Shown here in pieces: positions 8,916 to 18,449 of a stretch of DNA of 64,000 bases. The position numbers and the translations under genes are program-made. The stretch is taken from assembly GCA_023389195.1 (NCBI GenBank), contig JAEWET010000008.1, positions 1 to 64,000 on the forward strand, given 5' to 3'. Numbering within the stretch: position 1 is the stretch's first letter; each line of letters starts with the position of its first letter. A model generated the notes under the pieces. That model ran no database searches. It was not told the DNA's origin and worked only from the letters and a program-made list of their open reading frames with translations. Source of the DNA: Aliihoeflea sp023389195. GTDB taxonomy: Bacteria; Pseudomonadota; Alphaproteobacteria; Rhizobiales; Rhizobiaceae.

Positions 8916-11732
8916 ATGCCCAACAAAATGCTTATCGATGCCTCCCACCAGGAGGAGACGCGGGTCGTCGTCGTTCGCGGCAACCGCATTGAAGAGTTCG
9001 ATTTCGAATCCCAGGACAAGAAGCAGCTCAAAGGCAATATCTATCTGGCGCGCGTAACGCGCGTCGAGCCTTCGCTGCAGGCGGCGTTCGTCGAATATGG
9101 CGGCAACCGCCACGGCTTCCTCGCCTTCTCCGAGATCCACCCCGACTATTACCAGATCCCGGTCGCCGACCGGCAGGCGCTTTTGCGCGCCGAAGCCGAA
9201 GCCGCCGCGCACTCGGATGAGGACGAAGAGGACGAGGACGGCAACGGCCGCAATCGCCGCCGTCGCCGTTCGGGCAAGAGCCGCGACCGCGCGGGCCAGA
9301 AGACCTCCGGCGAGGCGCAGGACGGCGACGAGGACACCGCCACGCAGGACGAGGCGTCCGGCGAAGACGAGACCGGCCAGGCGATGGCCGAAAACGTCGC
9401 TGCCGATGTCGTCTCCGAAGAAGCGCCCACTGCGGAAAGCGACGAGGACGATCGCCGCCCGACCCGCCACGGCGACGACGGCAATGGCGACGACGAGCAG
9501 ATCGAATCGGTCGGAGCCGAGGACGCCATCGAGGAAGCGGCAGCGCGCCGCCGTCCCGTCCGCAAGCACTACAAGATCCAGGAAGTCATCAAGCGCCGGC
9601 AGATCCTGCTCGTCCAGGTCGTCAAGGAAGAGCGCGGCAACAAGGGCGCGGCGCTAACGACCTACCTGTCGCTCGCCGGCCGCTATTCGGTGCTGATGCC
9701 GAACACCGCGCGTGGCGGCGGCATTTCCCGCAAGATCACCAACGCCGCCGACCGCAAGCGCCTGAAGTCCGTCGTCGAGGATCTGAACGTGCCGGACGGC
9801 ATGGGCGTCATCCTGCGCACCGCGGGCGAAAGCCGCACCAAGGCCGAGATCAAGCGCGACTACGAATATCTGATGCGCATGTGGGAAAACGTGCGCGGCC
9901 TGACGCTCCAGTCGACCGCGCCCGCCCTCGTCTACGAGGAAGGCTCGCTGATCAAGCGCTCGATCCGCGACCTCTACAACAAGGACATCGACCAGATCAT
10001 GGTCGCGGGCGAGGAAGGCTATCGCGAGGCCAAGGACTTCATGCGCATGCTGATGCCCAGCCATGCCAAGATGGTCCAGCCCTACCGCGATACCGTGCCG
10101 ATCTTCGCGCGCAACGGCATCGAGGCGCAGCTCGACAAGATGGTCCAGCCGCAGGTGACGCTGAAGTCCGGCGGCTATGTCATCATCAACCAGACCGAGG
10201 CGCTGGTCGCAATCGACGTCAATTCGGGCCGTTCGACCCGTGAGCACTCCATCGAGGACACCGCGCTCCAGACCAATCTGGAAGCGGCCGAGGAAGTCGC
10301 GCGGCAACTGCGCCTGCGCGATCTTGCCGGCCTGATCGTCATCGACTTCATCGACATGGAAGAGAACCGGAACAACCGGGCGGTCGAGAAGAGGCTCAAG
10401 GATTGCCTCAAGAACGACCGCGCGCGCATCCAGGTCGGCCGCATCTCGCATTTCGGCCTTCTGGAAATGTCGCGCCAGCGCATCCGCGCCTCGGTGCTCG
10501 ATTCCACCATGCAGCCCTGCCCGCATTGCGGCGGCACCGGCCATGTGCGCTCCGAATCGTCGGTCGCGCTTCTCGTCGTCCGCGCGATCGAGGAATATCT
10601 CCTCAAGGATTCGCGCTGCCACATCACGGTGCGCACGCCGGCCTCGACCGCGCTTTACGTGCTGAACCACAAGCGCGCCACGCTCGCCGATCTCGAACGC
10701 CGCTTCGACCTGACGATCACGATCGAGGCGGACGAGGAAGTCGGCTCGCAGCATTACGTCATCGCACGCGGCGCCCAGATCGAGCGCCCCGAAGGCTACA
10801 AGGCCCCGACCCTGCCGGCCGCCGCACCAACGGTGGACGACGAGGCGGAAGCGGCCAAGGACGAAGCGGCGGCCGCAGCAGCCGCTGCCCTTGCCGACGA
10901 GGACGACGAAATCGAGGAAGGCGAGGTCGTAGCCAAGCCGCAGCCCGCGGCAGCACGCGAAACCGCACATTCCACGTCGGACGAAGACGGCAACCGCGAC
11001 CGCAAGAAGCGTCGCCGCCGGCGCCGGCGCGGACGCGACCGCGAGACGAACGGCGAAGCGGGCCATGTCGAAGCGGCAGCAGCCGACCTCGGGGACGAAG
11101 AGGCCGCAGTTGCGACGGCAGCAGTCGGCGAGCAGGCCCAGGACGACGACAGCGAGGCGAACCGCAAGAAGCGCCGTCGCGGCAAGCGCGGCGGACGCCG
11201 CAATCGCCGCGAGGATGGCGAGGTCGCGGCGGATGCGACACCGGCCGAGGCAGGCGAAGGCGATGCGTCGGACGATGTCGACAGCGAGGCGATGACGGCG
11301 GTCGAAGCCGCCGAGCCAGTTGCCGACGCGATGATCGCCGCCGACGAGACGCCGGTGGAGGAAGAAGCGCCGAAGCCGAAGAAGGCCCGCGCGCCGCGCA
11401 AGAGCCGCGCCAAGGCCGCGACGGAACAGACCGTTTCCGAAACGGCCGCGACCGAAACGGCAGCCGCCGCACTCGACGCCGACGAGAAGCCCGCGCCGAA
11501 GAAGCGCGCGCCGCGCCGCAAGAAGGTCGTCGAGGAAGTCGCTGCCGACCACGACGTCGCCACGGCCGAAATCGCAGCCGAAGCCGCCGAGCCGGTGGCG
11601 GCACCCGAGCCGGTCAAGCCAGCCGCGCCGGTTGCCCCCGTCGTCCAGTCGCTGACGCCCCAGAGCGAGGCGGAGACGACCGAAGACAAGCCGCGCCGGC
11701 AAGGCTGGTGGCAGCGAAAAGGGTTCTTCTAG
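8916..11732 (+). CDS. rne: Ribonuclease E
   Basis: Endonuclease for mRNA decay and for rRNA and tRNA processing, normally at the membrane in a degradosome. The 938-residue product begins MPNKMLIDASHQEE. It has an S1 RNA-binding domain interrupted by a long acidic and basic insertion (about 90-210), typical of alphaproteobacterial RNase E. The catalytic core contains the magnesium-binding aspartates in LVAIDVNSGR and VIDFIDME, and the zinc-link CPHCGGTGH. From about residue 640 to the end it is low-complexity Ala/Glu/Arg-rich and expected to be disordered, serving as the partner-binding scaffold. ATG 8916 was chosen over an in-frame GTG 21 bases upstream because of the ribosome site. Confidence 0.96.
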   Translation: MPNKMLIDASHQEETRVVVVRGNRIEEFDFESQDKKQLKGNIYLARVTRVEPSLQAAFVEYGGNRHGFLAFSEIHPDYYQIPVADRQALLRAEAEAAAHSDEDEEDEDGNGRNRRRRRSGKSRDRAGQKTSGEAQDGDEDTATQDEASGEDETGQAMAENVAADVVSEEAPTAESDEDDRRPTRHGDDGNGDDEQIESVGAEDAIEEAAARRRPVRKHYKIQEVIKRRQILLVQVVKEERGNKGAALTTYLSLAGRYSVLMPNTARGGGISRKITNAADRKRLKSVVEDLNVPDGMGVILRTAGESRTKAEIKRDYEYLMRMWENVRGLTLQSTAPALVYEEGSLIKRSIRDLYNKDIDQIMVAGEEGYREAKDFMRMLMPSHAKMVQPYRDTVPIFARNGIEAQLDKMVQPQVTLKSGGYVIINQTEALVAIDVNSGRSTREHSIEDTALQTNLEAAEEVARQLRLRDLAGLIVIDFIDMEENRNNRAVEKRLKDCLKNDRARIQVGRISHFGLLEMSRQRIRASVLDSTMQPCPHCGGTGHVRSESSVALLVVRAIEEYLLKDSRCHITVRTPASTALYVLNHKRATLADLERRFDLTITIEADEEVGSQHYVIARGAQIERPEGYKAPTLPAAAPTVDDEAEAAKDEAAAAAAAALADEDDEIEEGEVVAKPQPAAARETAHSTSDEDGNRDRKKRRRRRRRGRDRETNGEAGHVEAAAADLGDEEAAVATAAVGEQAQDDDSEANRKKRRRGKRGGRRNRREDGEVAADATPAEAGEGDASDDVDSEAMTAVEAAEPVADAMIAADETPVEEEAPKPKKARAPRKSRAKAATEQTVSETAATETAAAALDADEKPAPKKRAPRRKKVVEEVAADHDVATAEIAAEAAEPVAAPEPVKPAAPVAPVVQSLTPQSEAETTEDKPRRQGWWQRKGFF

Positions 11733-11741
11733 GACCGAATC

Positions 11742-11770
11742 AAAAAGCCGGCGATCTCGCCGGCTTTTTT
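11742..11770. terminator. Bidirectional terminator between rne and the aminotransferase gene
   Basis: The stem AAAAAGCCGGCGA (11742-11754) pairs with TCGCCGGCTTTTT (11757-11769), giving T runs on both strands. It lies between two convergent genes that end at 11732 and 11772, so it can serve both. Confidence 0.93.
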
Positions 11771-11771
11771 C

Positions 11772-12932
11772 TTATCCCAGCCAGCCGGTCAGGCGGCGGA
11801 TCGCCTCGGCGATGTCGTCATTGCTGCCGGCATAGGAGAACCGCATGTAGCGGTTGCCTTCGAACGGATCGAAATCGCGCCCCGGAGTTGCGGCGACCCC
11901 CGCCTCGTCCAGCATCTTCGCCGCGAACGCCATGCTGTCGTTGGAATGCCGCGTCACGTCGCAATAGGCGTAGAACGCGCCATCCATCGGCGCCGCGAAG
12001 GCGAAGCCGAGTTTCGGCAGCGTGTCGGCGAGCATGGCGCGGTTGGCGAGATAGCGCTCACGCACGGCTTCCAGCTCGCCCGTCGCCTCGAAAGCGCGCG
12101 CGGCTGCGATCTGCGAGAGGTCCGGCGCCGAGATGTAGAGGCTTTGCTGGATGCGCTCGATGGCGCGCACGAGCCGCTGCGGGGCGATCATCCAGCCGAT
12201 CCGCCAGCCGGTCATGCAGTAATATTTGGAGAACGAGTTGATGACGGTCACGTCGTCGTCGAAGGCGAGCGCGGTGACGTCGGCGGCGGTGTAGCAGAGC
12301 CGGTGATAGATCTCGTCCGAGATGGTGCGGATGCCCATTTGCTTGGCGGCTTCGACGAGCGCCTTGAGTTCGTCGACCGGGATCACCGCGCCGGTCGGGT
12401 TCGCAGGGCTGGCGAAGAGCAGACCCTTGAGCCCTTCCTCGCGATGAACCCGCTCCAGCGCTTCGGCCGTCAGCCAGGCGGCGCCTTCGAGGTCGATTTC
12501 GACGACTTCGATCCCGAGCGCCTTCATGATGTTGCGATAGGCCGGATAGCCCGGAACGGTGATCGCCACCTTGTCGCCCGGATCGAACATGGCAAGGAAG
12601 GCGAGGTTGAAGCCGGCCGAGGACCCGGTCGTCACCACCACGCGATCCGCCGGCACGTCGAGCCCATAATGGTCGCGGTAGTGTCCGCAAATGGCCTGCC
12701 GCAATTCCGCCCGCCCGAGCGCGTCCGTATAGCCGATCGCACCATCCGCAAGCGCCCGGGCAGCGGCCTCGCGAACGATCCGCGGCGCGGGGTCGGAAGG
12801 CTGGCCGACCGCGAGCGACACGACGCTTCGCCCGGCCGCGCGCAACGCATTGGCACGCGCCAGCACGTCCATGGCATGGAACGGCTCGACTTCGGAACGG
12901 CGGGAAACGAGGATTGGCGACAAGGCTGGCAA
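11772..12932 (-). CDS. Pyridoxal-phosphate aminotransferase, class I/II
   Basis: Cytoplasmic fold-type I aminotransferase, related to aspartate aminotransferases. The 386-residue product contains SPANPTGAVIPVDEL, the conserved Asp/Tyr in SDEIYHRL and the PLP lysine in NSFSKYYCMTGWRIGW. The substrate arginine motif is expected near MRFSYAGS at the C-terminus. The substrate cannot be fixed from sequence; aspartate or an aromatic or branched amino acid are all possible. It is convergent with rne and divergent from the M48 gene. Confidence 0.88.
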   Translation of the reverse strand: MPALSPILVSRRSEVEPFHAMDVLARANALRAAGRSVVSLAVGQPSDPAPRIVREAAARALADGAIGYTDALGRAELRQAICGHYRDHYGLDVPADRVVVTTGSSAGFNLAFLAMFDPGDKVAITVPGYPAYRNIMKALGIEVVEIDLEGAAWLTAEALERVHREEGLKGLLFASPANPTGAVIPVDELKALVEAAKQMGIRTISDEIYHRLCYTAADVTALAFDDDVTVINSFSKYYCMTGWRIGWMIAPQRLVRAIERIQQSLYISAPDLSQIAAARAFEATGELEAVRERYLANRAMLADTLPKLGFAFAAPMDGAFYAYCDVTRHSNDSMAFAAKMLDEAGVAATPGRDFDPFEGNRYMRFSYAGSNDDIAEAIRRLTGWLG

Positions 12933-13066
12933 CTCCGTCGGTCGGTCAGGGGCCGCACAAATGCCCGATTGATATGAGGATCACAAGTCCACGAGCCGAG
13001 CGGGTCCGTGCTTTTCATCGCCGCCCGGCTCGACTAGGGATAGACACGTTCGTCCAGGGAATCGTC

Positions 13067-14440
13067 ATGTTTCTGTCCGCCAGGCGCGTCTTCAAATCCC
13101 TACTGACCGGCCTTGTCGCCGCTCAGCTCGCTTTCGCATCCATCTCTTCGGCGCATGCGCAGCGCAACGTGCCCGTCGTCCGCGACGCCGAAATCGAGGC
13201 ACTGGTGCGGGACTATGCGCGGCCCATCCTGGAAGCCGCCGGCCTCTCGCGGTCCAATATCGAAATCATTCTGGTCAACGATCCCGCTTTCAACGCCTTC
13301 GTCGCCGGCCGGCGCATGTTCATCAACACCGGCGCCCTGCTGCAGTCCGAAACCCCCAACGAGATCATCGGCGTCATTGCGCATGAGGCTGGGCACATCG
13401 CCGGCGGCCATCAGCAGCGATTGCGCGATCAGCTTGCGGCCGCGCAGACGATGGCTATCGTCGCGGGTCTGATCGGTATCGGCGCGGCCGTCGGCGGCGC
13501 TGCGAGCGGCACCGGCGGTCTCGCGCAGGCAGGCGCCGGCCTTGCGATGGGCGGCGGCGAAGTCGCGCGGCGCGGCCTGTTGAGCTACCAGCGCACCGAA
13601 GAGATCACCGCCGACCGCTCCGCCATCACCTATCTCGAAAAGACGGGCCAATCGGCCCGTGGCATGGTGCGCACCTTCGAGCGTATGGCGAGCGGCCTCG
13701 CCCTGACGGGCCGCCAGATCGATCCCTACCAGATCAGCCATCCCCTGCCGCGCGAGCGCATCCAGAATGTTCAGGAACTGGCGCAGGCCAGCCAATACTA
13801 CAACCGCGAAGACCCGCCTGCCCTGCAAAGGCGCCATGACATGATGCGCGCCAAGATCGCCGCGCATACGCAGGGCCAGTCCGCCACCTCGCGGCTTTTC
13901 CGCGATACGCAAGGCATGCCCGCGCGCTACGGCGACGCCATAGTGACCTATCTGTCCGGCTCGCCCTCGGCGGCCCTGCAAAAGGTCGACGCTCTGGTCG
14001 CGGCCGAGCCGAACAATCCCTATTTTCACGAATTGCGCGGCGAAGTCCTGATCCGCGCCAACCGGCCGCAGGACGCCGTCACCGCATTCGAGCGTGCGGC
14101 AAGGCTCGACAGTTCGAACTCCGGCTTCATGCAGTTCGGTCTCGGCCAGGCACTGCTCGCTGCCGGTGGGCCGGATGCGGCAGGCCGCGCCGTCGACGCG
14201 TTGACGCAAGGCCTGGCGCGCGCGCCGGAATATGTCACCGCCTATCGCTATCTCGCCCAGGCCTACGGCCAGATGGGCGAAATCGCCGAGGCCGAGCTTG
14301 CGACGGCGGAAGGTCACTACTACAGCGGCAATTTCCGCGAGGCGCGCCAGTTCGCCGCGCGCGCCCAGTCGCGGCTGATGCCGGGCTCGCCGAGCCATGT
14401 GCGCGCGCAGGACATCATCAATCAGAGGCCGGCCAACTGA
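13067..14440 (+). CDS. Periplasmic M48 zinc metalloprotease with TPR repeats (BepA-like)
   Basis: Predicted outer-membrane assembly protease and chaperone. The 457-residue product has a signal peptide ending near SSAHAQ (about residue 32), the M48 zinc site HEAGH at 106-110 with the third ligand Glu in EEITADRSA, a glycine-rich segment around 130-170, and C-terminal tetratricopeptide repeats from about 310. This architecture is that of BepA/YfgC. ATG 13067 was chosen because it places a clean signal peptide at the N-terminus; the frame is open from 12914. The DsbA-like gene follows 22 bases downstream. Confidence 0.9.
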   Translation: MFLSARRVFKSLLTGLVAAQLAFASISSAHAQRNVPVVRDAEIEALVRDYARPILEAAGLSRSNIEIILVNDPAFNAFVAGRRMFINTGALLQSETPNEIIGVIAHEAGHIAGGHQQRLRDQLAAAQTMAIVAGLIGIGAAVGGAASGTGGLAQAGAGLAMGGGEVARRGLLSYQRTEEITADRSAITYLEKTGQSARGMVRTFERMASGLALTGRQIDPYQISHPLPRERIQNVQELAQASQYYNREDPPALQRRHDMMRAKIAAHTQGQSATSRLFRDTQGMPARYGDAIVTYLSGSPSAALQKVDALVAAEPNNPYFHELRGEVLIRANRPQDAVTAFERAARLDSSNSGFMQFGLGQALLAAGGPDAAGRAVDALTQGLARAPEYVTAYRYLAQAYGQMGEIAEAELATAEGHYYSGNFREARQFAARAQSRLMPGSPSHVRAQDIINQRPAN

Positions 14441-14462
14441 CCGGCCGCAAGAAGGAACCGAA

Positions 14463-15263
14463 ATGAACGCTTTGATCCCCGCCGCCGCGCTTGGTGCCGT
14501 CGTCGCCCTTGGAATGGGCGCTGCCGGCTATGTCGCCGGCTCGTCGTCGACGGCCCCAGTCCCGGCCACCGCTGCCGCGGCGGCATCGGCAACGCCGGAC
14601 CGGGCCGCCGTCGAGGCGATCGTGCGCGACTATCTCGTCACCAATCCGGAAATCATGATCGAGGTCCAGCAGGCGCTCGAAACCCGCCAGGCCGAAACGC
14701 AGCGCGTCGCGCAGACGGAAATCATCCGTTCGGCCGAGAACGAGATCTTCAATGCCGCCTATGACGGCATCATCGGCAATCCCGAGGGCGACGTCACCAT
14801 CGTCGAGTTCTTCGACTACAATTGCGGCTACTGCAAACGGGCGTTGCAGGACATGGAAGCCCTGGTCGAGAGCAACCCGGACCTGCGCTTCGTCCTGAAG
14901 GAATTTCCGATCCTCGGGCCGGATTCGCAGCGCGCGCATGTCGTCTCCATGGCGTTCCACAACCTTTGGCCGGAGAATTACGGCGCCTTCCATCGCGACC
15001 TCCTCGCCGGCGAGGCCCGCGTGACCGAGGACGAGGCGATCCTCGCCGCCGTCTCGCACGGCGCAGACGAGGCCGCGCTGCGCCAGGAGATGCAGAACCC
15101 CGACATCATCGCCGCCTTCCAGGCGACCTATGCGCTTGCAGAACAGCTTTCGATCACCGGCACGCCGTCCTATGTGGTGGGCGACGAAGTCGTGTTCGGA
15201 GCGATGGGCCAGGAAGTTCTGGCCGAGAAAATCGAGCAGGTTCGGGCCGAAAACCCGTCCTAA
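14463..15263 (+). CDS. DsbA-family thiol:disulfide oxidoreductase
   Basis: Predicted periplasmic thioredoxin-fold protein acting on cysteines of exported proteins. The 266-residue product has an N-terminal hydrophobic leader or anchor (about 5-28), an Ala-rich linker, a helical segment, then the redox motif CGYC at 121-124 in a FFDYNCGYC context. The cis-proline loop TGTPSYVVG is near the C-terminus. This is the Com1/ScsC-like type rather than classic DsbA. The start at ATG 14463 follows an AGGAACC ribosome site. It is probably co-transcribed with the M48 protease, consistent with a joint role in envelope protein quality. Confidence 0.9.
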   Translation: MNALIPAAALGAVVALGMGAAGYVAGSSSTAPVPATAAAAASATPDRAAVEAIVRDYLVTNPEIMIEVQQALETRQAETQRVAQTEIIRSAENEIFNAAYDGIIGNPEGDVTIVEFFDYNCGYCKRALQDMEALVESNPDLRFVLKEFPILGPDSQRAHVVSMAFHNLWPENYGAFHRDLLAGEARVTEDEAILAAVSHGADEAALRQEMQNPDIIAAFQATYALAEQLSITGTPSYVVGDEVVFGAMGQEVLAEKIEQVRAENPS

Positions 15264-15387
15264 TCAAGTTTTCGACATGTTTGTCGCCTGTTGAAGGTGT
15301 CCTTGCACCCCGCAGCCTTTGCGTTGCGGAACAAGGCGACTATAGAGGGTGCGTCGCGCACCAAGCGCGCCGCGTGGAAACGTCTGA

Positions 15388-15822
15388 ATGCCCAAAAACA
15401 TCCTGATCCTCAACGGCCCCAATCTCAACATGCTCGGCAAGCGCGAGCCCGGCATCTACGGGTCGAAGACGCTGGCCGATATCGAGAACGATTGCCGGGT
15501 CGAGGCTGAGAGACTGGGATACGGGCTCGACTTCCGCCAGTCCAACCTCGAAGGCGATCTGGTGACCTGGATTCAGCAGGCACCCGACCTCGCCGCAGGT
15601 CTGATCATCAATCCCGCCGGATACGGCCATACCTCGATCGCCATGCACGACGCGCTGCGGCTGTTGTCGATGCCGATCGTCGAGGTGCACCTGTCCAATA
15701 TCCATGCGCGCGAGGAATTCCGTCACAAGACCATGGTGGCGCCGGTCGCAACCGGCATGATCTGCGGCTTCGGCCCGATCGGCTACACCTTGGCCATCCA
15801 GGCACTTGCCGCCCGGCTTTGA
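15388..15822 (+). CDS. aroQ: 3-dehydroquinate dehydratase, type II
   Basis: Third step of the shikimate pathway: 3-dehydroquinate to 3-dehydroshikimate. The 144-residue length fits type II enzymes. Visible signatures are NGPNLNMLGKREPGIYG with the catalytic Tyr in GIYG, NPAGYGHTSIAMHDAL, and EVHLSNIHAREEFRHKT with the catalytic His. A 124-bp gap separates it from the DsbA-like gene; accB begins 31 bases after its stop, an arrangement common in Rhizobiales. Confidence 0.97.
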   Translation: MPKNILILNGPNLNMLGKREPGIYGSKTLADIENDCRVEAERLGYGLDFRQSNLEGDLVTWIQQAPDLAAGLIINPAGYGHTSIAMHDALRLLSMPIVEVHLSNIHAREEFRHKTMVAPVATGMICGFGPIGYTLAIQALAARL

Positions 15823-15853
15823 CCGGAGAAAACCAAGAAAAAGGGCGAAATCA

Positions 15854-16327
15854 ATGTCGACCAAGAAAGCCGGCGTAGACCAGCAACTGATCCGCGAACT
15901 GGCGGGAATCTTGAACGAGACAAACCTGTCTGAGATCGAGGTCGAGCAGGAAGACCTGCGCATTCGGGTGTCGCGCCATGCGGCTGCCCCGGTCCATGCC
16001 TACGCACCGGTTCCGGCGGCCGCGCCGGCCCATCATCCTGCCCCCGCCGCCACCGAGGATCGCCCCGCCGCACCCGGTGCCGCCGATCCGACCCGCAATG
16101 CGGTCCCCTCGCCGATGGTCGGCACCGCATACCTGTCGCCGGCGCCCGGTGCACGTCCCTTCATCGAGGTCGGCCAGGCGATCAAGGAAGGCCAGACGCT
16201 GCTCATCATCGAGGCGATGAAGACGATGAACCAGATTCCCGCGCCCCGGTCCGGCAAGATCACCGCGATCCTGTGCGAGGACGCGCAGCCGGTCGAATTC
16301 GGAGAGCCGCTGGTCGTGATCGAATAG
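15854..16327 (+). CDS. accB: Biotin carboxyl carrier protein of acetyl-CoA carboxylase
   Basis: Carries the carboxylated biotin between AccC and AccAD in the first step of fatty acid synthesis. The 157-residue product has an N-terminal helical region, a Pro/Ala-rich linker (about 40-80), and a biotinyl domain with the motif EAMKTMNQI, in which the Lys receives biotin from BirA. The start is ATG 15854. accC begins eight bases after the stop, the usual accBC pair. Confidence 0.97.
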   Translation: MSTKKAGVDQQLIRELAGILNETNLSEIEVEQEDLRIRVSRHAAAPVHAYAPVPAAAPAHHPAPAATEDRPAAPGAADPTRNAVPSPMVGTAYLSPAPGARPFIEVGQAIKEGQTLLIIEAMKTMNQIPAPRSGKITAILCEDAQPVEFGEPLVVIE

Positions 16328-16335
16328 GAGCGACC

Positions 16336-17679
16336 ATGTTTCAGAAGATTCTCATTGCCAATCGCGGCGAAATCGCGCTCCGCATCCTTCGCGCGGCCAA
16401 GGAGCTCGGCATCCAGACAGTCGCCGTCCATTCGACCGCGGACGCCAATGCAATGCATGTGCGCCTCGCCGACGAGAGCGTGTGCATCGGCCCGCCGCCC
16501 TCGCGCGATTCCTATCTGAACATCCACCAGATCGTCGCCGCCTGCGAGATCACCGGCGCGGACGCGATCCATCCGGGGTACGGCTTCCTGTCGGAGAACG
16601 CCAAGTTCGCCGACATCCTCGCCGCCCACAACATCACCTTCATTGGCCCCTCGGGCGACCATATCCGCGTGATGGGCGACAAGATCGAGGCCAAGCGCAC
16701 CGCCAAGCGTCTCGGCATTCCGGTCGTTCCAGGTTCCGAGGGCGGCGTCACGGACGAGGGCGAAGCCAAGCGCATCGCCGCCGACATCGGCTATCCCGTC
16801 ATCATCAAAGCATCGGCCGGCGGCGGCGGACGCGGCATGAAGGTCGCGCGGATCGAGGACGACCTCTCGGTCGCGCTCCAGACCGCGCGCTCGGAAGCCG
16901 GCGCTGCCTTCGGCGACGACGCCGTCTATATCGAGAAGTACCTCGAAAAGCCTCGCCACATCGAGGTGCAGGTGCTCGGCGACGGCCGCGGCAACGCGGT
17001 TCACCTGGGCGAACGCGACTGCTCGCTCCAGCGCCGTCACCAGAAGGTCTGGGAAGAAGCGACCTCGCCGGCCCTCAACGCCGCCGAGCGCTCCATGATC
17101 GGCGAGACCGTGTCGAAGGCGATCGGCGATCTGGGCTATTCCGGCGCCGGCACGATCGAGTTCCTGTACGAGAATGGCGAGTTCTATTTCATCGAGATGA
17201 ACACCCGCCTGCAGGTCGAGCATCCAGTGACCGAGGCGATCACCGGCATCGATCTCGTCCACGAGCAGATCCGCGTCGCTTCGGGCAGCGGCCTGTCGGT
17301 CACGCAGGACGACATCCGCTTCAACGGCCACGCCATCGAATGCCGCATCAATGCCGAGGACGCGCGCACCTTCGTGCCTTCGCCCGGCACGGTGACGACG
17401 TTCCACACGCCGGGCGGCCTCGGCGTGCGCGTCGATTCGGCAGTCTATTCGGGCTACAAGATCCCGCCCTATTACGACAGCCTGATCGGCAAGCTCATCG
17501 TCCACGGCCGCAACCGCGTCGAGTGCATGATGCGCCTACGCCGCGCGCTGGACGAGTTCGTCGTCGACGGCATCAACACCACGCTGCCGCTCTTCCGCGA
17601 CCTCGTCGGCAATCCGGACATCGCCAATGGCGACTACGACATCCACTGGCTCGAGAAGTACCTCGCCCAGAAGCCCTGA
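16336..17679 (+). CDS. accC: Biotin carboxylase subunit of acetyl-CoA carboxylase
   Basis: ATP-dependent carboxylation of biotin on AccB, using bicarbonate. The 447-residue product has the N-terminal ILIANRGEIALRI fold, the ATP-grasp glycine loop KASAGGGGRGMK, the HIEVQVLGDG segment, and the catalytic FIEMNTRLQVEHPVTE region. Length and order of domains are normal. The start at ATG 16336 follows a GGAG site eight bases after accB; a longer frame overlapping accB was rejected. Confidence 0.98.
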   Translation: MFQKILIANRGEIALRILRAAKELGIQTVAVHSTADANAMHVRLADESVCIGPPPSRDSYLNIHQIVAACEITGADAIHPGYGFLSENAKFADILAAHNITFIGPSGDHIRVMGDKIEAKRTAKRLGIPVVPGSEGGVTDEGEAKRIAADIGYPVIIKASAGGGGRGMKVARIEDDLSVALQTARSEAGAAFGDDAVYIEKYLEKPRHIEVQVLGDGRGNAVHLGERDCSLQRRHQKVWEEATSPALNAAERSMIGETVSKAIGDLGYSGAGTIEFLYENGEFYFIEMNTRLQVEHPVTEAITGIDLVHEQIRVASGSGLSVTQDDIRFNGHAIECRINAEDARTFVPSPGTVTTFHTPGGLGVRVDSAVYSGYKIPPYYDSLIGKLIVHGRNRVECMMRLRRALDEFVVDGINTTLPLFRDLVGNPDIANGDYDIHWLEKYLAQKP

Positions 17680-17691
17680 GGGCGCCATAGG

Positions 17692-18306
17692 ATGAGCCGG
17701 CCGTTCGCTCCCGGTTTCACGATCCCGACCGACCTCCTGCTGCGCGCCTACGCGGCAGGAGTCTTCCCCATGGCAGAAAATGCCGGCGATCCGGAAATCT
17801 TCTGGGTCCGACCGGAAATGCGCGGCATCCTGCCGCTCGATGATTTCCACATCCCGCGAAGCCTCGCAAAGACCGTTCGCCGCGCGCCTTTCGAAATCCG
17901 GTTCGATTCCGATTTCGAGGCCGTAATCGCCGGTTGCGGCGCCGCGCGTCCCGGCCGTCCCAACACCTGGATCAACCTGCCAATCCGCGCCGCCTATGCG
18001 CGTCTCTTCGCCATCGGCCACTGCCACACGGTCGAGGCGTGGAAGGACGGCGACCTCGTGGGCGGGCTCTACGGCGTGACGCTCGGACGCGTGTTCTTCG
18101 GCGAGAGCATGTTCAGCCTCGAGCGCGATGCCTCGAAGGTCTGCCTCGTCGCCCTCGTCGAGCGTCTTCGCGACAAGGGTTTCGACCTTCTCGACACGCA
18201 GTTCACCACCGAGCACCTCAAGCGCTTCGGCGCGGTCGACGTGCCGCGACGCAAATACGAGACGATGCTGGAAAAGGCGCTCGATGGAGAGCCGGCGACG
18301 TTTTAG
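17692..18306 (+). CDS. aat: Leucyl/phenylalanyl-tRNA--protein transferase
   Basis: Adds Leu or Phe to N-terminal Arg or Lys of proteins, creating N-degrons for ClpS/ClpAP. The 204-residue product shows the family landmarks LLLRAYAAGVFPMAE, FWVRPEMRGILPL, the GGLYGVTLGRVFFGESMFS core and LLDTQFTTEHLKRFGAV. It starts 12 bases after accC, so it is likely in the same transcript. Its stop codon touches a palindromic repeat element. Confidence 0.96.
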   Translation: MSRPFAPGFTIPTDLLLRAYAAGVFPMAENAGDPEIFWVRPEMRGILPLDDFHIPRSLAKTVRRAPFEIRFDSDFEAVIAGCGAARPGRPNTWINLPIRAAYARLFAIGHCHTVEAWKDGDLVGGLYGVTLGRVFFGESMFSLERDASKVCLVALVERLRDKGFDLLDTQFTTEHLKRFGAVDVPRRKYETMLEKALDGEPATF

Positions 18307-18448
18307 GGTGTGTTGAGATTCAGGTCTGGGCGTGCCGAAAATGGCAGATTTTGAGAACCGAAGCGGAATGTACATTTGGTACATGAGCACCGGAAGCGCA
18401 GAAAGCTGACATTTGCAGGCCGCTCAGGCCTGAATATCGACACACCCT
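18305..18448. repeat. Palindromic intergenic repeat element (MITE/REP-like)
   Basis: A 144-bp element with 24-bp terminal inverted repeats (18305-18328 and 18425-18448; 21 of 24 positions match, ends GGGTGTGT). The interior has two imperfect direct repeats starting GAGAACCG and GAGCACCG around a GTACATTTGGTAC core. It fills the whole gap between convergent aat and the DUF2155 gene, and its left end lies within the aat stop codon. I recall very similar elements in other Rhizobiales genomes, but this was not checked by search. Confidence 0.75.
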
Positions 18449-18449
18449 G

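Noticed and set aside
10800..11730. Repetitive GCC/GAA-rich tract considered as a tandem repeat or CRISPR-like array
   Set aside because: It is the low-complexity Ala/Glu/Arg C-terminal scaffold of RNase E; no regular repeat and spacer pattern. No CRISPR array was seen anywhere in the window.
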